IMG/VR virus record: IMGVR_UViG_3300037088_000559
Location: 1 to 64,000 of that record
Strand: one strand, 5' to 3'
Source: a virus
Length of the DNA stretch: 64,000 bases
Positions within the stretch are counted from its first letter, which is position 1. Every line of letters starts with the position of its first letter. Below the pieces are notes generated by a model that ran no database searches, had not been told where the DNA came from, and worked only from the letters and a program-made list of their open reading frames with translations. A program made the translations under genes and the position numbers. Shown one piece after another: positions 15,994 to 23,319 of this stretch.

Positions 15994-16699
15994 CGCGCAA
16001 CCTCGTGAGCGTCGCGTTATACCAGTCGCGTGTTAACCAGGCGTAGTGACCCTGGAAACGCGTAACCGAATCGAAGTACCCCAACCAGAGCTTCACCGAT
16101 TTGCCCCCGCAGAGCAGCGCCGCACGTATCCCCTGCGCCCCGCAGTCACGTAACTTCTCACAGGAGCGGATCAGGAGTGGCAAGGGGGTAATCGAGCGGG
16201 TTAACGCCGCGGGGTGTATCGTCAAAATCACGAGTTTTGGGTTGTACGCTTTGAGCGCGGCGTCGTATTGTCTGCATATCGCCTCGGCCTTCTTACGGTC
16301 GTCGCCTGTAGGATACGGCTCGCCAGCTTTAGATTTGCTCGGGCAGCAGCGTAAAACGTTGAATATTAGTAAATCGTCGCGTTTGATCCCCAGCCGCCGG
16401 AAGCACCATTGCGCCATGATCCCCCACGATTTACCGACCAACGCCATCCCCTTGCGGCGGAACTCGTCGGGTAGCTGCGGGTATAGTTTCCTACGGCGCG
16501 TTAGTTCTGCCGTGTTGTATCGGTCCCTATCGGGATCGTGGTAGGCGGGGGCCGTGAGCCTATAAGCGATCTCGTCTTTGCCCGCCGCCTCCAAACCGAT
16601 TGCGTACTTGGCGCGCAGAGGATCGCCGCAGTCTAAGGCGAACCCGAAAGACTTGGCGAATAACGGGCACGGGGCGCATTGGGGGGGCTTATCGCCCAT
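15794..16699 (-). CDS. uracil-DNA glycosylase-like Fe-S protein
   Basis: 301 residues from ATG 16699 (GGAGG site). The N-terminus carries CAPCPLFAKSFGF, like the first cysteine pair of family 4 uracil-DNA glycosylases, then LVGKSWGIMAQWCFRRLGI and IFNVLRCCPSK, matching the conserved GxaGx...N-x3-C-x-P block with another Fe-S cysteine. These enzymes remove uracil from DNA; in phages related proteins may also serve modification or binding roles. The last about 65 residues are low complexity and overlap a convincing 78-residue gene, so the true end is uncertain. Confidence 0.7.
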   Translation of the reverse strand: MGDKPPQCAPCPLFAKSFGFALDCGDPLRAKYAIGLEAAGKDEIAYRLTAPAYHDPDRDRYNTAELTRRRKLYPQLPDEFRRKGMALVGKSWGIMAQWCFRRLGIKRDDLLIFNVLRCCPSKSKAGEPYPTGDDRKKAEAICRQYDAALKAYNPKLVILTIHPAALTRSITPLPLLIRSCEKLRDCGAQGIRAALLCGGKSVKLWLGYFDSVTRFQGHYAWLTRDWYNATLTRLRDATMAKSKRSSSAAGPLARRSSSGRRVAAAGGIATLLGECSAGDGGDVDTVTRSTYRTIREAVCGD

Positions 16700-16988
16700 C
16701 GTCACCCGCCTCCAACGGATACACCGCCAGCTTCGACCATCGTTCGATGGGCTTTACCGGCGGCCCGTCCGCGACTTTCCCGTAGACTCTGCGCGCCCCG
16801 CAGGTGAGGCAGCGATAGACAGTTAACGGGCCGCTGAACCCCTCGGTGAAGTAGCCCTCCAGCTCGTGGCGTTGGGTAATCGTTACTAACGCGATCTTGT
16901 CCATGTTACAGCCTTTCAGCGCCAGGAGATCGCGCGTGTCTTGCGTCTCGGCGAAGCACGTGATTAGTGGGTGATATTCGGCGGTCAT
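16689..16988 (-). CDS. hypothetical protein with CxxC knuckle
   Basis: 99 residues; start at 16988 supported by GGAGGTGAGGT. The C-terminal half reads TVYRCLTCGARRVYGKVADG, a single zinc-knuckle-like CxxC in a beta hairpin, preceded by histidines that might complete a site. It overlaps the next gene by 11 bases. No family recognised. Confidence 0.6.
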   Translation of the reverse strand: MTAEYHPLITCFAETQDTRDLLALKGCNMDKIALVTITQRHELEGYFTEGFSGPLTVYRCLTCGARRVYGKVADGPPVKPIERWSKLAVYPLEAGDDGR

Positions 16989-16991
16989 ACC

Positions 16992-17861
16992 TCACCTCCC
17001 AAGGATAGAATCTAGGACTCGACGACCCTCTTGATACGGGAGCTGGAACCCGGCAGCGTTCTTATGCCCACCTCCGCCGTACGTTTTGGCGATGGCGCTG
17101 ACATCGATCTCGCCGATGGAACGCAGCGAGAATTGGATTTGTGAATCGCCGCGCTCGAACCACCCCACGCCAACGCCGCCCCAAGTCTCGCATAACTTGT
17201 TACAGACGTCGGAGATATTCGGGTACGCCGCGCACACCACTCGCACCGAATATCCCCCAATCTCACCGCGTTGGACTTGGGCCGTGACCTTCTCGATATA
17301 GTGATCGATGTGAAGGCGAATCGCTTTCCCCAACTCGCGGGCGTCGGCGGACATCATATCCCGTAGCCGATCCCACGCTTCGATCGTGTGGGGTAGGGCC
17401 ATCAGATACGCGTTGATCTCGCGGGAATCGGGTAGCGCGAAACACCAAAGATCGCGATCTTGGACATAATCGACGTACCAGGGACGACTCGTCACAGGCC
17501 AATCGGGATCCTCCTGTGGGTGTAACTCATCCCACGTAATCGCCGCGCCCGACCTCTCCATATCGAAGACGATCCGCGTCCCGAGCGCCGGATGCTCCAC
17601 GAAGTTCTTAAGTTCTTCCTGGGCGGTTTTGTGATGGTCAAATACCGTAAGGGAACGCGTAACTTGGCAAAGTGCGAAAGTCGTGGCGCGGGGGTAGGAG
17701 AAGTCAACCATCAGCACGTCTTTGCCCGTAACCCCGCTCACGTTAATCGGGGGCCCGCCGTAAGTCGCGCCGATGAGCCGGGCCTCGGGGTAGCGTTTGG
17801 AAGCGATGTACGCCGAACACCAGCCGTCGGGACAATCTCTATGGTAGATAACTATATCCAT
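16992..17861 (-). CDS. DHH-family phosphoesterase (DHH-DHHA1)
   Basis: 289 residues. Motif I is YHRDCPDG (residues 6-13), motif II DFSYP, motif III FDHHKTA, and the C-terminal DHHA1 domain ends with YGGGGHKNAAGF, so all hallmarks of NrnA/RecJ-like phosphoesterases are present. Such enzymes use manganese to cleave nanoRNA, cyclic dinucleotides or single-stranded DNA ends. Next to helicase and polymerase genes, a role in DNA or nanoRNA turnover is plausible; cleavage of cyclic-dinucleotide defence signals is another possibility. A 42-base stretch of this gene recurs inverted at 23980-24021. Confidence 0.85.
   Translation of the reverse strand: MDIVIYHRDCPDGWCSAYIASKRYPEARLIGATYGGPPINVSGVTGKDVLMVDFSYPRATTFALCQVTRSLTVFDHHKTAQEELKNFVEHPALGTRIVFDMERSGAAITWDELHPQEDPDWPVTSRPWYVDYVQDRDLWCFALPDSREINAYLMALPHTIEAWDRLRDMMSADARELGKAIRLHIDHYIEKVTAQVQRGEIGGYSVRVVCAAYPNISDVCNKLCETWGGVGVGWFERGDSQIQFSLRSIGEIDVSAIAKTYGGGGHKNAAGFQLPYQEGRRVLDSILGR
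17473..17514. repeat. 42-bp exact repeat, copy 1 (within DHH gene)
   Basis: This stretch encodes part of the DHH protein (the EDPDWPVTSRPWYV region). Its exact reverse complement is found at 23980-24021 in the disordered linker of another leftward gene. In the DHH gene the sequence looks native, since the reading frame is ordinary globular protein here, so this is probably the source copy. Confidence 0.9.
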
Positions 17862-19123
17862 CGTATAACCTCCGGATGAACGTTGATCCGCATCGGCAGC
17901 AACTCGGGGCCACCGACGATTCTCAAACCTTGGGGCGTTCGTACCCGCGACAACGACACGTAGGTCATGTTGGGAGCCTGCATAAAATGCCCCCGGATAT
18001 CGACCTGGCAGCGGTCGAGGGTCAACCCCTGCGACTTGTGTACGGTCGAGGCGTACGCGAGGCGCAGGGGGATATACTTTATACCGCCCATCACGTACCT
18101 CTCCTTAATCTCGTCCCAGGCGGGCACGAACGCGGGCGTCGTATAACGGTCGAATTCGCCGGGGGTAGGCTCCTCGCGCTGTAGGAACAGCCGCCGGCAC
18201 CAACCTACCTCCACCGTTTGGACGTTGCGTACGAGCTTAACGTGGAAACGCGGGGCGCCTTTATCGCTGTTCTCGAAGTCTACGATATGCCCGCAGTCTC
18301 CGTTGGCGTACTTGAACTCCCCATAGTCCGTATCGTTGCTCAACAACATCACGTACGCGCCCTTCTTGGCGACGAACTCCTGCGGGATCTGCCGCCATTC
18401 ACCGCGCTGCTTACCCCAGCGGGCGTTCGCCACCTTGATCTCGGGTCCGGGGAGATCCATCAGGGCTAGAGCGTTATGACGATCAACTTCGTCGTTCTTA
18501 CCCACGATCGTCGTACCGTCGAATTTACGGGCCAGTAAAGGCGCCCAGGTTACGCCCGCGCACGCCTTTAACGCGTCTCTACACGCCGCTCCGTCACCTC
18601 GTCGGGCCAGTGACAACGCCTCCAGGAACAAAGGATTCGTTTGCCTCCATATCTTATCGAGGCGGGTCATGTTGGCGGCGAACTCGGGCCAGGCAGGTGA
18701 TTGGAATGCGTACGTGTCCTTGACGGGCGAGAGTTGGCAGAAGTCTCCGGTTAGGACCAGCCTGAACGCCTGCTTCACCGAGGCGTACTTGTTAACCTCG
18801 TTTACAGCGCGGTGGAGAAGCGTTAACTGATCCGCGGGCATCATCGATACCTCGTCAATCGCCAAGTTGCGATACTGGCGGGCGAGATCCGCGAGCTTCG
18901 ACGTAAGCTTCCCCTTGAGGTACAGGCCACGTAACGAATCCGTATCGAAGTATCCGAGAACGCTATTGATCGTGGTCGTACCCAGGTTAACAGCGCTGAT
19001 CCCCGTGGTCGAGCAGAGTTGGGCGTACTTGGGATCGTCGATGATGCGCTGCTTGAGCCGATACGTCTTCCCTGAGCCCGCCGGCCCCGAGATGTAGGAG
19101 AACATCGGTTCGTTTTGGGCCAT
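17852..19123 (-). CDS. SF1B DNA helicase, Pif1/RecD2/Dda-like
   Basis: 423 residues. Walker A GPAGSGKT (13-20), Walker B IDEVSM near residue 90, motif III LTGDFCQLSPV, a late ASTVHKSQGLTLD (motif V) and YVSLSRVRT (motif VI). This order and the compact size match phage Dda-like 5'-3' helicases that load at forks or remodel recombination intermediates. It overlaps the DHH gene by 10 bases. With no DnaB-type helicase recognised in the window, this and the RepA-like ATPase are the candidate replicative helicases. Confidence 0.88.
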   Translation of the reverse strand: MAQNEPMFSYISGPAGSGKTYRLKQRIIDDPKYAQLCSTTGISAVNLGTTTINSVLGYFDTDSLRGLYLKGKLTSKLADLARQYRNLAIDEVSMMPADQLTLLHRAVNEVNKYASVKQAFRLVLTGDFCQLSPVKDTYAFQSPAWPEFAANMTRLDKIWRQTNPLFLEALSLARRGDGAACRDALKACAGVTWAPLLARKFDGTTIVGKNDEVDRHNALALMDLPGPEIKVANARWGKQRGEWRQIPQEFVAKKGAYVMLLSNDTDYGEFKYANGDCGHIVDFENSDKGAPRFHVKLVRNVQTVEVGWCRRLFLQREEPTPGEFDRYTTPAFVPAWDEIKERYVMGGIKYIPLRLAYASTVHKSQGLTLDRCQVDIRGHFMQAPNMTYVSLSRVRTPQGLRIVGGPELLPMRINVHPEVIRWI

Positions 19124-19146
19124 GAAGAATATCCTCCCTAGTATCG

Positions 19147-19374
19147 CTAGGAATCTTTCTTATCGGAACTAGCAATGTAGAAATTAGATTTCTGACCATC
19201 CGTCGAGAAGGTTCGCCTCTCCTCGCGCTCTTTATCCGCCAGCCGCCAGGAGGCGCGCTGTAACACATTAACCGCCTCGGCGATCTTTGACGCGAGCCAA
19301 GGAAGTGCGTAGATCACAACACCTACGATCACCACCCAGTTGATGAATGTCTGCATAAGGCCATCGGTTACCAT
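19147..19374 (-). CDS. small single-span membrane protein
   Basis: 75 residues from ATG 19374 (AAAGGAG site inside a 13-base palindromic AAGGAGNCTCCTT, which may hide the site in a hairpin). One hydrophobic segment (FINWVVIVGVVIYALPWLA) is followed by a charged helix (EAVNVLQRASWRLADKE). The frame remains open upstream to 19512 but that part overlaps the next gene. Function unknown. Confidence 0.6.
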   Translation of the reverse strand: MVTDGLMQTFINWVVIVGVVIYALPWLASKIAEAVNVLQRASWRLADKEREERRTFSTDGQKSNFYIASSDKKDS

Positions 19375-19459
19375 AAGGAGTCTCCTTTGAATCGCCAACC
19401 GGGACTTGACGGTTAGGACTTGAGCGCCTTCCAGATCGCGATAACTGCTGATCGTCTGG

Positions 19460-20263
19460 TCATGGCTTCGGCTCCCTCCACTTCGCCTCTTCCAGCCGCA
19501 CCTTGCGCTCAATCTCCGCGACTATCCTGGCTGCACCCTCATCAAGATTGTTGTTTTTGAAACCAATACCCATCCCCAAATGCCCGACGGCTTTCCCCAG
19601 GGCAATCGCCCAGTCGCCATCACGCTGGATTCGAGTCATCTGGTCGTGCTTCTCCAGGGCGATGGTGGGTCCGAGCAGTCTGATTCGTTCTGCTGATTCT
19701 GCGACAGATTCATCGACGTATTCCCTGACACGCCCGCCTTCTCCTTCAGCAATGTAATCCAGGCAAATCTTTCCGTACCTCTCCCTCTCCGCCGCCGCGA
19801 CGGCCTCAATCTTCTGACACCCAATACATTTCTCATTACCGGCGTACTCAGGAGTGCCATACTGTGAGTCACGAAAATCCCCCCGCGAGTGCCCGCAGGA
19901 CATTAACTCGTGCGCAGCTTCAAAGCCAATATTCTCAATTCGTAAGGCTTCCATATAGATAGGGTCGGGAGGGTCGTTTTGAGCGGCGCAAAAACCCCAC
20001 TCGCCATATGAGCGGAGTTGATTGACTGTCTTGACCTGGACGGCCATCGCGACCTCCTCACGCTCCTGGCAGCGGAGACAAATAATTGGGCAAGCACAAG
20101 GAGCAGAACGCCCCTTGAACGAACAGGTGAGTTCATGTTCTCTCTTGCAGGTCGCCATCGTGTGACCCTCGGCCCCGCAAGGGCTGGGCTTGTCGCACCC
20201 GGCTGCGGCTTCCGCAAGGGCGGCGTCAAAAAACTCCTCAAACGTCTTGTCTTGTTCGCTCAT
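19460..20263 (-). CDS. cysteine-rich hypothetical protein with internal start
   Basis: 267 residues from ATG 20263 (AAAGGAGGACGGC site; ATGA overlap with the methyltransferase gene). The first 70 residues hold a cysteine-rich region (CDKPSPCGAEGH, CPIICLRCQ) suggesting zinc binding; a second CIGCQ lies near residue 160 with CGH before it. An in-frame ATG at 20047 has GAGGAGG six bases upstream, so a 195-residue product may also be made. It is the left-most gene of a block whose base use differs from its neighbours. Confidence 0.6.
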   Translation of the reverse strand: MSEQDKTFEEFFDAALAEAAAGCDKPSPCGAEGHTMATCKREHELTCSFKGRSAPCACPIICLRCQEREEVAMAVQVKTVNQLRSYGEWGFCAAQNDPPDPIYMEALRIENIGFEAAHELMSCGHSRGDFRDSQYGTPEYAGNEKCIGCQKIEAVAAAERERYGKICLDYIAEGEGGRVREYVDESVAESAERIRLLGPTIALEKHDQMTRIQRDGDWAIALGKAVGHLGMGIGFKNNNLDEGAARIVAEIERKVRLEEAKWREPKP

Positions 20264-20862
20264 GCCGTCCTCCTTTCTCTCAGACATTTGCAACCCAATG
20301 TTCCCCATTGTGCAGCCATGGCGTCAGCGATTCCCTGATAGGTCCGGCTCCGATTCTTCCAACGGCCAGGAGAGGGAGGTTCTCTCCACATCCTGCCGTT
20401 CCGGCCTTCCACGATGTTGGTCGGTTCCAGATTGGAAAGGTTTTTGAGCCAGAGACACGTTGCCTTTGTCTCGCCATGTCCGAACATCCACGGTTGGATT
20501 ATCTGGTCGGGTTTGCGCCAACGAGTAGACATGATGCCAATCGGATTTTCAATCGCAATGCGCCCAATCGTCGAGCAGGCAATCTCCAAAAAGAATTTAA
20601 CAGCGGCATCCTGGTATTTGATTCTATCCTCTGACCTTTTGAACCATCTCGCCCCCGACACAGCAAGATAGGTACAAGGAGGAAACGCAATCATCAGGTC
20701 AAATGCCGGTTTGTGTAATACCAGTAAATCGCGGCAGTCGCCTTCAATGTGTGGGCCTTCACGCTCGCTTGGAAGCAAGTCACACGACCAAGCATCATGC
20801 CCGAGCGCCCGGAAAGCCTCACGGACTATTCCTGAGAATTCACACGCGATTAAAACTCTCAC
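20260..20862 (-). CDS. phage DNA cytosine-5 methyltransferase-like protein
   Basis: 200 residues, GTG start after GGGAGGACT. It opens MRVLIACEFSGIVREAFRAL, a SAM-binding motif, then AFPPCTYLAVSG with the catalytic PPC (61-63) and AIENPIG near residue 105, as in C5 methyltransferases. It is much shorter than bacterial Dcm because the target-recognition region is reduced, a type seen in several phages. It would methylate cytosine in phage DNA. Directly upstream is a 35-base repeat that also precedes the gene at 21701. Confidence 0.8.
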   Translation of the reverse strand: MRVLIACEFSGIVREAFRALGHDAWSCDLLPSEREGPHIEGDCRDLLVLHKPAFDLMIAFPPCTYLAVSGARWFKRSEDRIKYQDAAVKFFLEIACSTIGRIAIENPIGIMSTRWRKPDQIIQPWMFGHGETKATCLWLKNLSNLEPTNIVEGRNGRMWREPPSPGRWKNRSRTYQGIADAMAAQWGTLGCKCLRERRTA

Positions 20863-20863
20863 A

Positions 20864-20898
20864 GTCCTCCCTGAATCAACCTGGCCGCGGTGGCCGGA
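20864..20898. repeat. repeat A, copy 1 (35 bp)
   Basis: This 35-base sequence is identical to 21705-21739. In leftward reading it contains a GC-rich part with GGCC...GGCC symmetry, then TTGATTCAGGGAGGAC, which supplies the ribosome binding site of the following gene. It includes the last codons of the 65-residue gene upstream. Confidence 0.9.
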
Positions 20899-21073
20899 CT
20901 TGTTGAAGTTGGTCGATTATCTCCGGCCATCCTTCCCGTACAACCAACCATTTAGCCCCACCAAATATGCTATATCCGCGAATTAAAATTCGGCAATGCT
21001 CGAACATGATAATGTTCTCGATTAGAACGATTACTTTGGCGGCATTTGGTTTGGTAAGAGTTATCGTTTTCAT
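20876..21073 (-). CDS. 65-residue hypothetical protein between repeats B and A
   Basis: ATG 21073 follows AAAGGACAAC. The protein (MKTITLTKPNAAKVIVLIEN onward) is mixed alpha/beta with a C-terminal QVRPPRPG encoded by repeat A. It lies exactly between repeat B copy 1 and repeat A copy 1, like a cassette. No family recognised. Confidence 0.6.
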   Translation of the reverse strand: MKTITLTKPNAAKVIVLIENIIMFEHCRILIRGYSIFGGAKWLVVREGWPEIIDQLQQVRPPRPG

Positions 21074-21083
21074 GTTGTCCTTT

Positions 21084-21125
21084 CACGCCGCACCGCAGCC
21101 AGCCTGGCTCAAGCTCCTTCCGCGT
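21084..21125. repeat. repeat B, copy 1
   Basis: CACGCCGCACCGCAGCCAG is shared exactly with 21794-21812, and the following 22 bases are clearly related in both copies (ctcaag, tcctt and cgcg conserved). In leftward reading it ends shortly before the Shine-Dalgarno of the 65-residue gene. Confidence 0.85.
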
Positions 21126-21165
21126 GCGCTTCTCTACTCCGCAAGCTTTGTGGAATGCTCATGCT

Positions 21166-21384
21166 TCACAAGTTGGCAGCACGCACTTTACAAAATAGAG
21201 GAAGTGCTTTTCTAACGTGCCGCCAATCAATACGCATACAGTGCACACGCGAAAGATGCTGAGCAATTCCCCTAATTGTTGAGAATCTGCGGAGGCAGGA
21301 ATCCGAGTTTGCATATCTGTAAAGCGGGCAAATCCTTGCTTGCACAACTGATTCACTATCTCTCGGTCGCAATAACTTTGACAT
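21166..21384 (-). CDS. small C2H2-like zinc-finger protein
   Basis: 72 residues. I prefer this frame to the overlapping one starting at 21392 because GGGAG lies 8 bases before ATG 21384. The middle reads ARICPLYRY...CLRRFSTIRGIAQHLSRVH, resembling a C2H2 finger with paired histidines, although the first CxxC pair is degraded (C-P-L-Y). If real, it could bind DNA. The competing frame also stays open, so confidence is moderate. Confidence 0.5.
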   Translation of the reverse strand: MSKLLRPRDSESVVQARICPLYRYANSDSCLRRFSTIRGIAQHLSRVHCMRIDWRHVRKALPLFCKVRAANL

Positions 21385-21407
21385 AATCCCATCTCCCTTC
21401 GATTGAA

Positions 21408-21701
21408 TCAGGAAAACTTTGCCGCAATGAGTTCGTCAGCCTGTTTCTTAATGCGAGGGTCATCTATAGGCACTCCTAGTTTTCTCCAACCGTTCTTCTC
21501 GAACTCGACCAACTCTTCGCGGACTTCTTTGGCGTTCAAAGTAAGGAAGAGTTTTAAGAGGTCCACGGCCAGAGACTCGTATAGGGCCTGAAAATACTCC
21601 TGATGGATGGATGGGGGTACAATCTTTCCGGTAGCATCCTGCCATTCTGAGTACGCTCCTTCTCTGTCAACCATTCTTGCTATTTTCTCGACTATATTCA
21701 T
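21408..21701 (-). CDS. hypothetical helical protein
   Basis: 97 residues, ATG 21701 after GGGAGGACGGC supplied by repeat A copy 2. Mostly helical and acidic (MNIVEKIARMVDREGAYSEW, later EVREELVEFEKNGWRKLG). No motif recognised. A 23-codon leader frame ends in the ATGA that contains its start. Confidence 0.65.
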   Translation of the reverse strand: MNIVEKIARMVDREGAYSEWQDATGKIVPPSIHQEYFQALYESLAVDLLKLFLTLNAKEVREELVEFEKNGWRKLGVPIDDPRIKKQADELIAAKFS

Positions 21702-21769
21702 GCCGTCCTCCCTGAATCAACCTGGCCGCGGTGGCCGGATTCCCCACTCGGCTTCCCCCTAATGGACAT
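21698..21769 (-). CDS. 23-residue leader peptide (possible)
   Basis: ATG 21767-21769 has GGAGGTGGGAG immediately upstream; the stop TGA 21698-21700 overlaps the ATG of the 97-residue gene. The peptide (MSIRGKPSGESGHRGQ...) is hydrophilic and is largely encoded by repeat A copy 2. Probably serves translational coupling, or is the remnant of a deleted gene between repeats B and A. Confidence 0.35.
   Translation of the reverse strand: MSIRGKPSGESGHRGQVDSGRTA
21705..21739. repeat. repeat A, copy 2 (35 bp)
   Basis: Identical over 35 bases to 20864-20898. It again lies directly upstream of a leftward gene and includes its Shine-Dalgarno sequence. The distance to repeat B is only about 55 bases here, against about 185 in copy 1. 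Confidence 0.9.
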
Positions 21770-21793
21770 CTCCCACCTCCAACCCGGCGATGC

Positions 21794-21834
21794 CACGCCG
21801 CACCGCAGCCAGATTGACTCAAGATCCTTTCGCG
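21794..21834. repeat. repeat B, copy 2
   Basis: Shares CACGCCGCACCGCAGCCAG with 21084-21102 and a diverged 22-base extension. It lies just after the end of the 89-residue gene, so B marks the junction between genes in both places. Confidence 0.85.
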
Positions 21835-21837
21835 GAC

Positions 21838-22107
21838 TTAGACTTCTCCGCCCTCACCTTCTGCAGCCGGAATAAATAAGTGTGCCATGGCTCGTTCTCC
21901 CGTAGCCACGGCAGCAAGTAACGGTGCATCGTCGTCTCCTTCCACGTGCTGCCAGAACTGGTGGGCTTGGTTGGGGGCCGGGATTGATTCCGGCTTTGGT
22001 TCGACCCACCAACCTAGTGTGCCTGCCAGGGCCTGAGCCTTATGTTCTTTCCGGCACACGATCAGGCGTATCCTTCTACGCCGCACCCAACCTTGCCCAT
22101 ATCTCAA
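21838..22107 (-). CDS. hypothetical protein, TTG start
   Basis: 89 residues. The only available start is TTG 22107, which overlaps the stop of the upstream gene (TTGA). It has a basic start (GWVRRRRIRLIVCRKEH), Trp-rich middle and acidic end. Without a strong Shine-Dalgarno, coupling from the upstream gene would be needed. No family recognised. Confidence 0.45.
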   Translation of the reverse strand: MRYGQGWVRRRRIRLIVCRKEHKAQALAGTLGWWVEPKPESIPAPNQAHQFWQHVEGDDDAPLLAAVATGERAMAHLFIPAAEGEGGEV

Positions 22108-22442
22108 TCCTGCTTCACTTCCTTGGCCTTCTCGTAGGAAGTTACGGCTTGTCGAAGGCCCTCAACGTAAATTTCTGTTCGCTCGGGATCGGGTTCTCCG
22201 CAACGCGCTAATTCAGTCAGGATGTTTTCAGCAGTATCTTTCAGCCTATCGGCCGCCTCCAGCCTCTCGGTCATCGCGGCAAGGACAGTGTTCAGGTGAT
22301 CGATTTCGGCACGGAGGATTTCTTTCCCTGCTTTGAACGCCTCATAGGCCGTCTTTGCTGTCCGATACCTCGGCTTCGCGTCCATTCCGGCTATGAGGAA
22401 ATTCTCTGACCACCATTTGTCGAACTCAGGACAATCGCTCAC
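22104..22442 (-). CDS. hypothetical coiled-coil protein
   Basis: 112 residues, GTG 22442 after GAGGGAAG. The middle (LRAEIDHLNTVLAAMTERLE, then ADRLKDTAENILTELA) has heptad spacing typical of a coiled coil. First gene, in transcription order, of the compositionally different block. Confidence 0.6.
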   Translation of the reverse strand: MSDCPEFDKWWSENFLIAGMDAKPRYRTAKTAYEAFKAGKEILRAEIDHLNTVLAAMTERLEAADRLKDTAENILTELARCGEPDPERTEIYVEGLRQAVTSYEKAKEVKQD

Positions 22443-22468
22443 GCTTGGCTTCCCTCTACTCCGCCGAC

Positions 22469-23167
22469 TCAGGTATAAATCGCCGCCTCGGGCTCCTCCC
22501 AGATCGTTAAGCCTTTAATCTGGCGTATCCCCGCTTTCACCACGCGTCGTATCTTGGCTTCGTCGAGCATCAGGTACTCGGGATCAACATCGTCGATTTT
22601 GGCGGCAAGCTTGAACTTCGGGACCATACGGGTAGCAGCGGCGGCCGATTCGGTTTGTACGCCCGCTTGGTAGGAAACGGCCCCGGGTTCGGGCGGGGGG
22701 ACGAAGGCGTTTCCGGTTTTGGCCGCTTTCTGCTCAGCCTTGGCGAATTGGTGTTCGTACGCTTCCGCATCGATACGGACCCTCTCGTCGGCTCGGCGCT
22801 TCTCTTCCCGCAGGTACGTGTTGAGTTTGGTACGGCCTGCGTCCTCCGCTTCTTGCGCTGGCCCGGTGATCTTCTTGAAGAACGAGTTGATGAATTTAAC
22901 GTGTTCGTTGAGCGGATCAACGAAGCGTTTACGGATCGCTTCGGTCGTTTTGAAGACCCGTATACACTGGGCGATCAAATCGGTCATCGCCTCGGACGAC
23001 TTCTGATCGGTGACCGCAAGCGAATCGATCTTGCGGCGAATCGGCGGGGTCCCGGACGACGCGGCTAAAACTGCGGGATCGCGTTTGATAATCGCCAGAT
23101 CCGAGGTCAAGGCGGGAACTTCAACCGCGGCTTTGGCGCCAGACGGCTTGGTTGCGACGGTTTTCAT
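22469..23167 (-). CDS. coiled-coil phage protein, recombination-module type
   Basis: 232 residues; AAAAGGAGGCTCAT precedes the ATG. Residues 45-150 form a long charged helical region (FVDPLNEHVKFINSFFKKIT..., EEKRRADERVRIDAEAYEHQ), then a Pro-rich hinge and a short C-terminal domain (KAGIRQIKGLTIWEEPEAAI). Proteins of this shape commonly sit beside single-strand annealing, SSB and Cas4-like genes in phages; their activity is not established. A hairpin lies in its leader and a 23-base repeat shared with the capsid gene leader lies further upstream. Confidence 0.65.
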   Translation of the reverse strand: MKTVATKPSGAKAAVEVPALTSDLAIIKRDPAVLAASSGTPPIRRKIDSLAVTDQKSSEAMTDLIAQCIRVFKTTEAIRKRFVDPLNEHVKFINSFFKKITGPAQEAEDAGRTKLNTYLREEKRRADERVRIDAEAYEHQFAKAEQKAAKTGNAFVPPPEPGAVSYQAGVQTESAAAATRMVPKFKLAAKIDDVDPEYLMLDEAKIRRVVKAGIRQIKGLTIWEEPEAAIYT

Positions 23168-23205
23168 TATGAGCCTCCTTTTAAGGCGTTGGTGGGCCAG
23201 GGTTA

Positions 23206-23244
23206 AGGAAGCCCCGGCAACCCGACGTTAACGCGGGGCTTCCT
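23206..23244 (-). terminator. strong hairpin in the leader of the coiled-coil gene
   Basis: AGGAAGCCCCG at 23206-23216 pairs perfectly with CGGGGCTTCCT at 23234-23244 (11 bp, 17-base loop). Leftward it is followed by TTAACCC, not a U-tract, so it may be an attenuator or an mRNA processing or stabilising structure rather than a classical terminator. Confidence 0.55.
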
Positions 23245-23278
23245 ACACATGAGAAGCGGGGCAGAGCCAACACGTCCT

Positions 23279-23301
23279 AAATTGCGGTTAACCTCCACAA
23301 C
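23279..23301 (-). repeat. 23-bp repeat shared with the capsid gene leader, copy 1
   Basis: Read leftward, 23 bases containing TTGTGGAGGTTAACCGC are identical to 47995-48017, which is in the leader of the major capsid gene. Both copies lie in 5' untranslated positions on the coding strand, suggesting a shared regulatory or processing site. Confidence 0.85.
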
Positions 23302-23319
23302 CTCGGTCGAGGGGTTAGC

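Noticed and set aside
21159-21392. 77-residue frame starting at 21392
   Set aside because: Its ATG has no spacing to the Shine-Dalgarno, whereas the overlapping frame at 21384 does and shows a finger-like motif. I kept the latter with moderate confidence.
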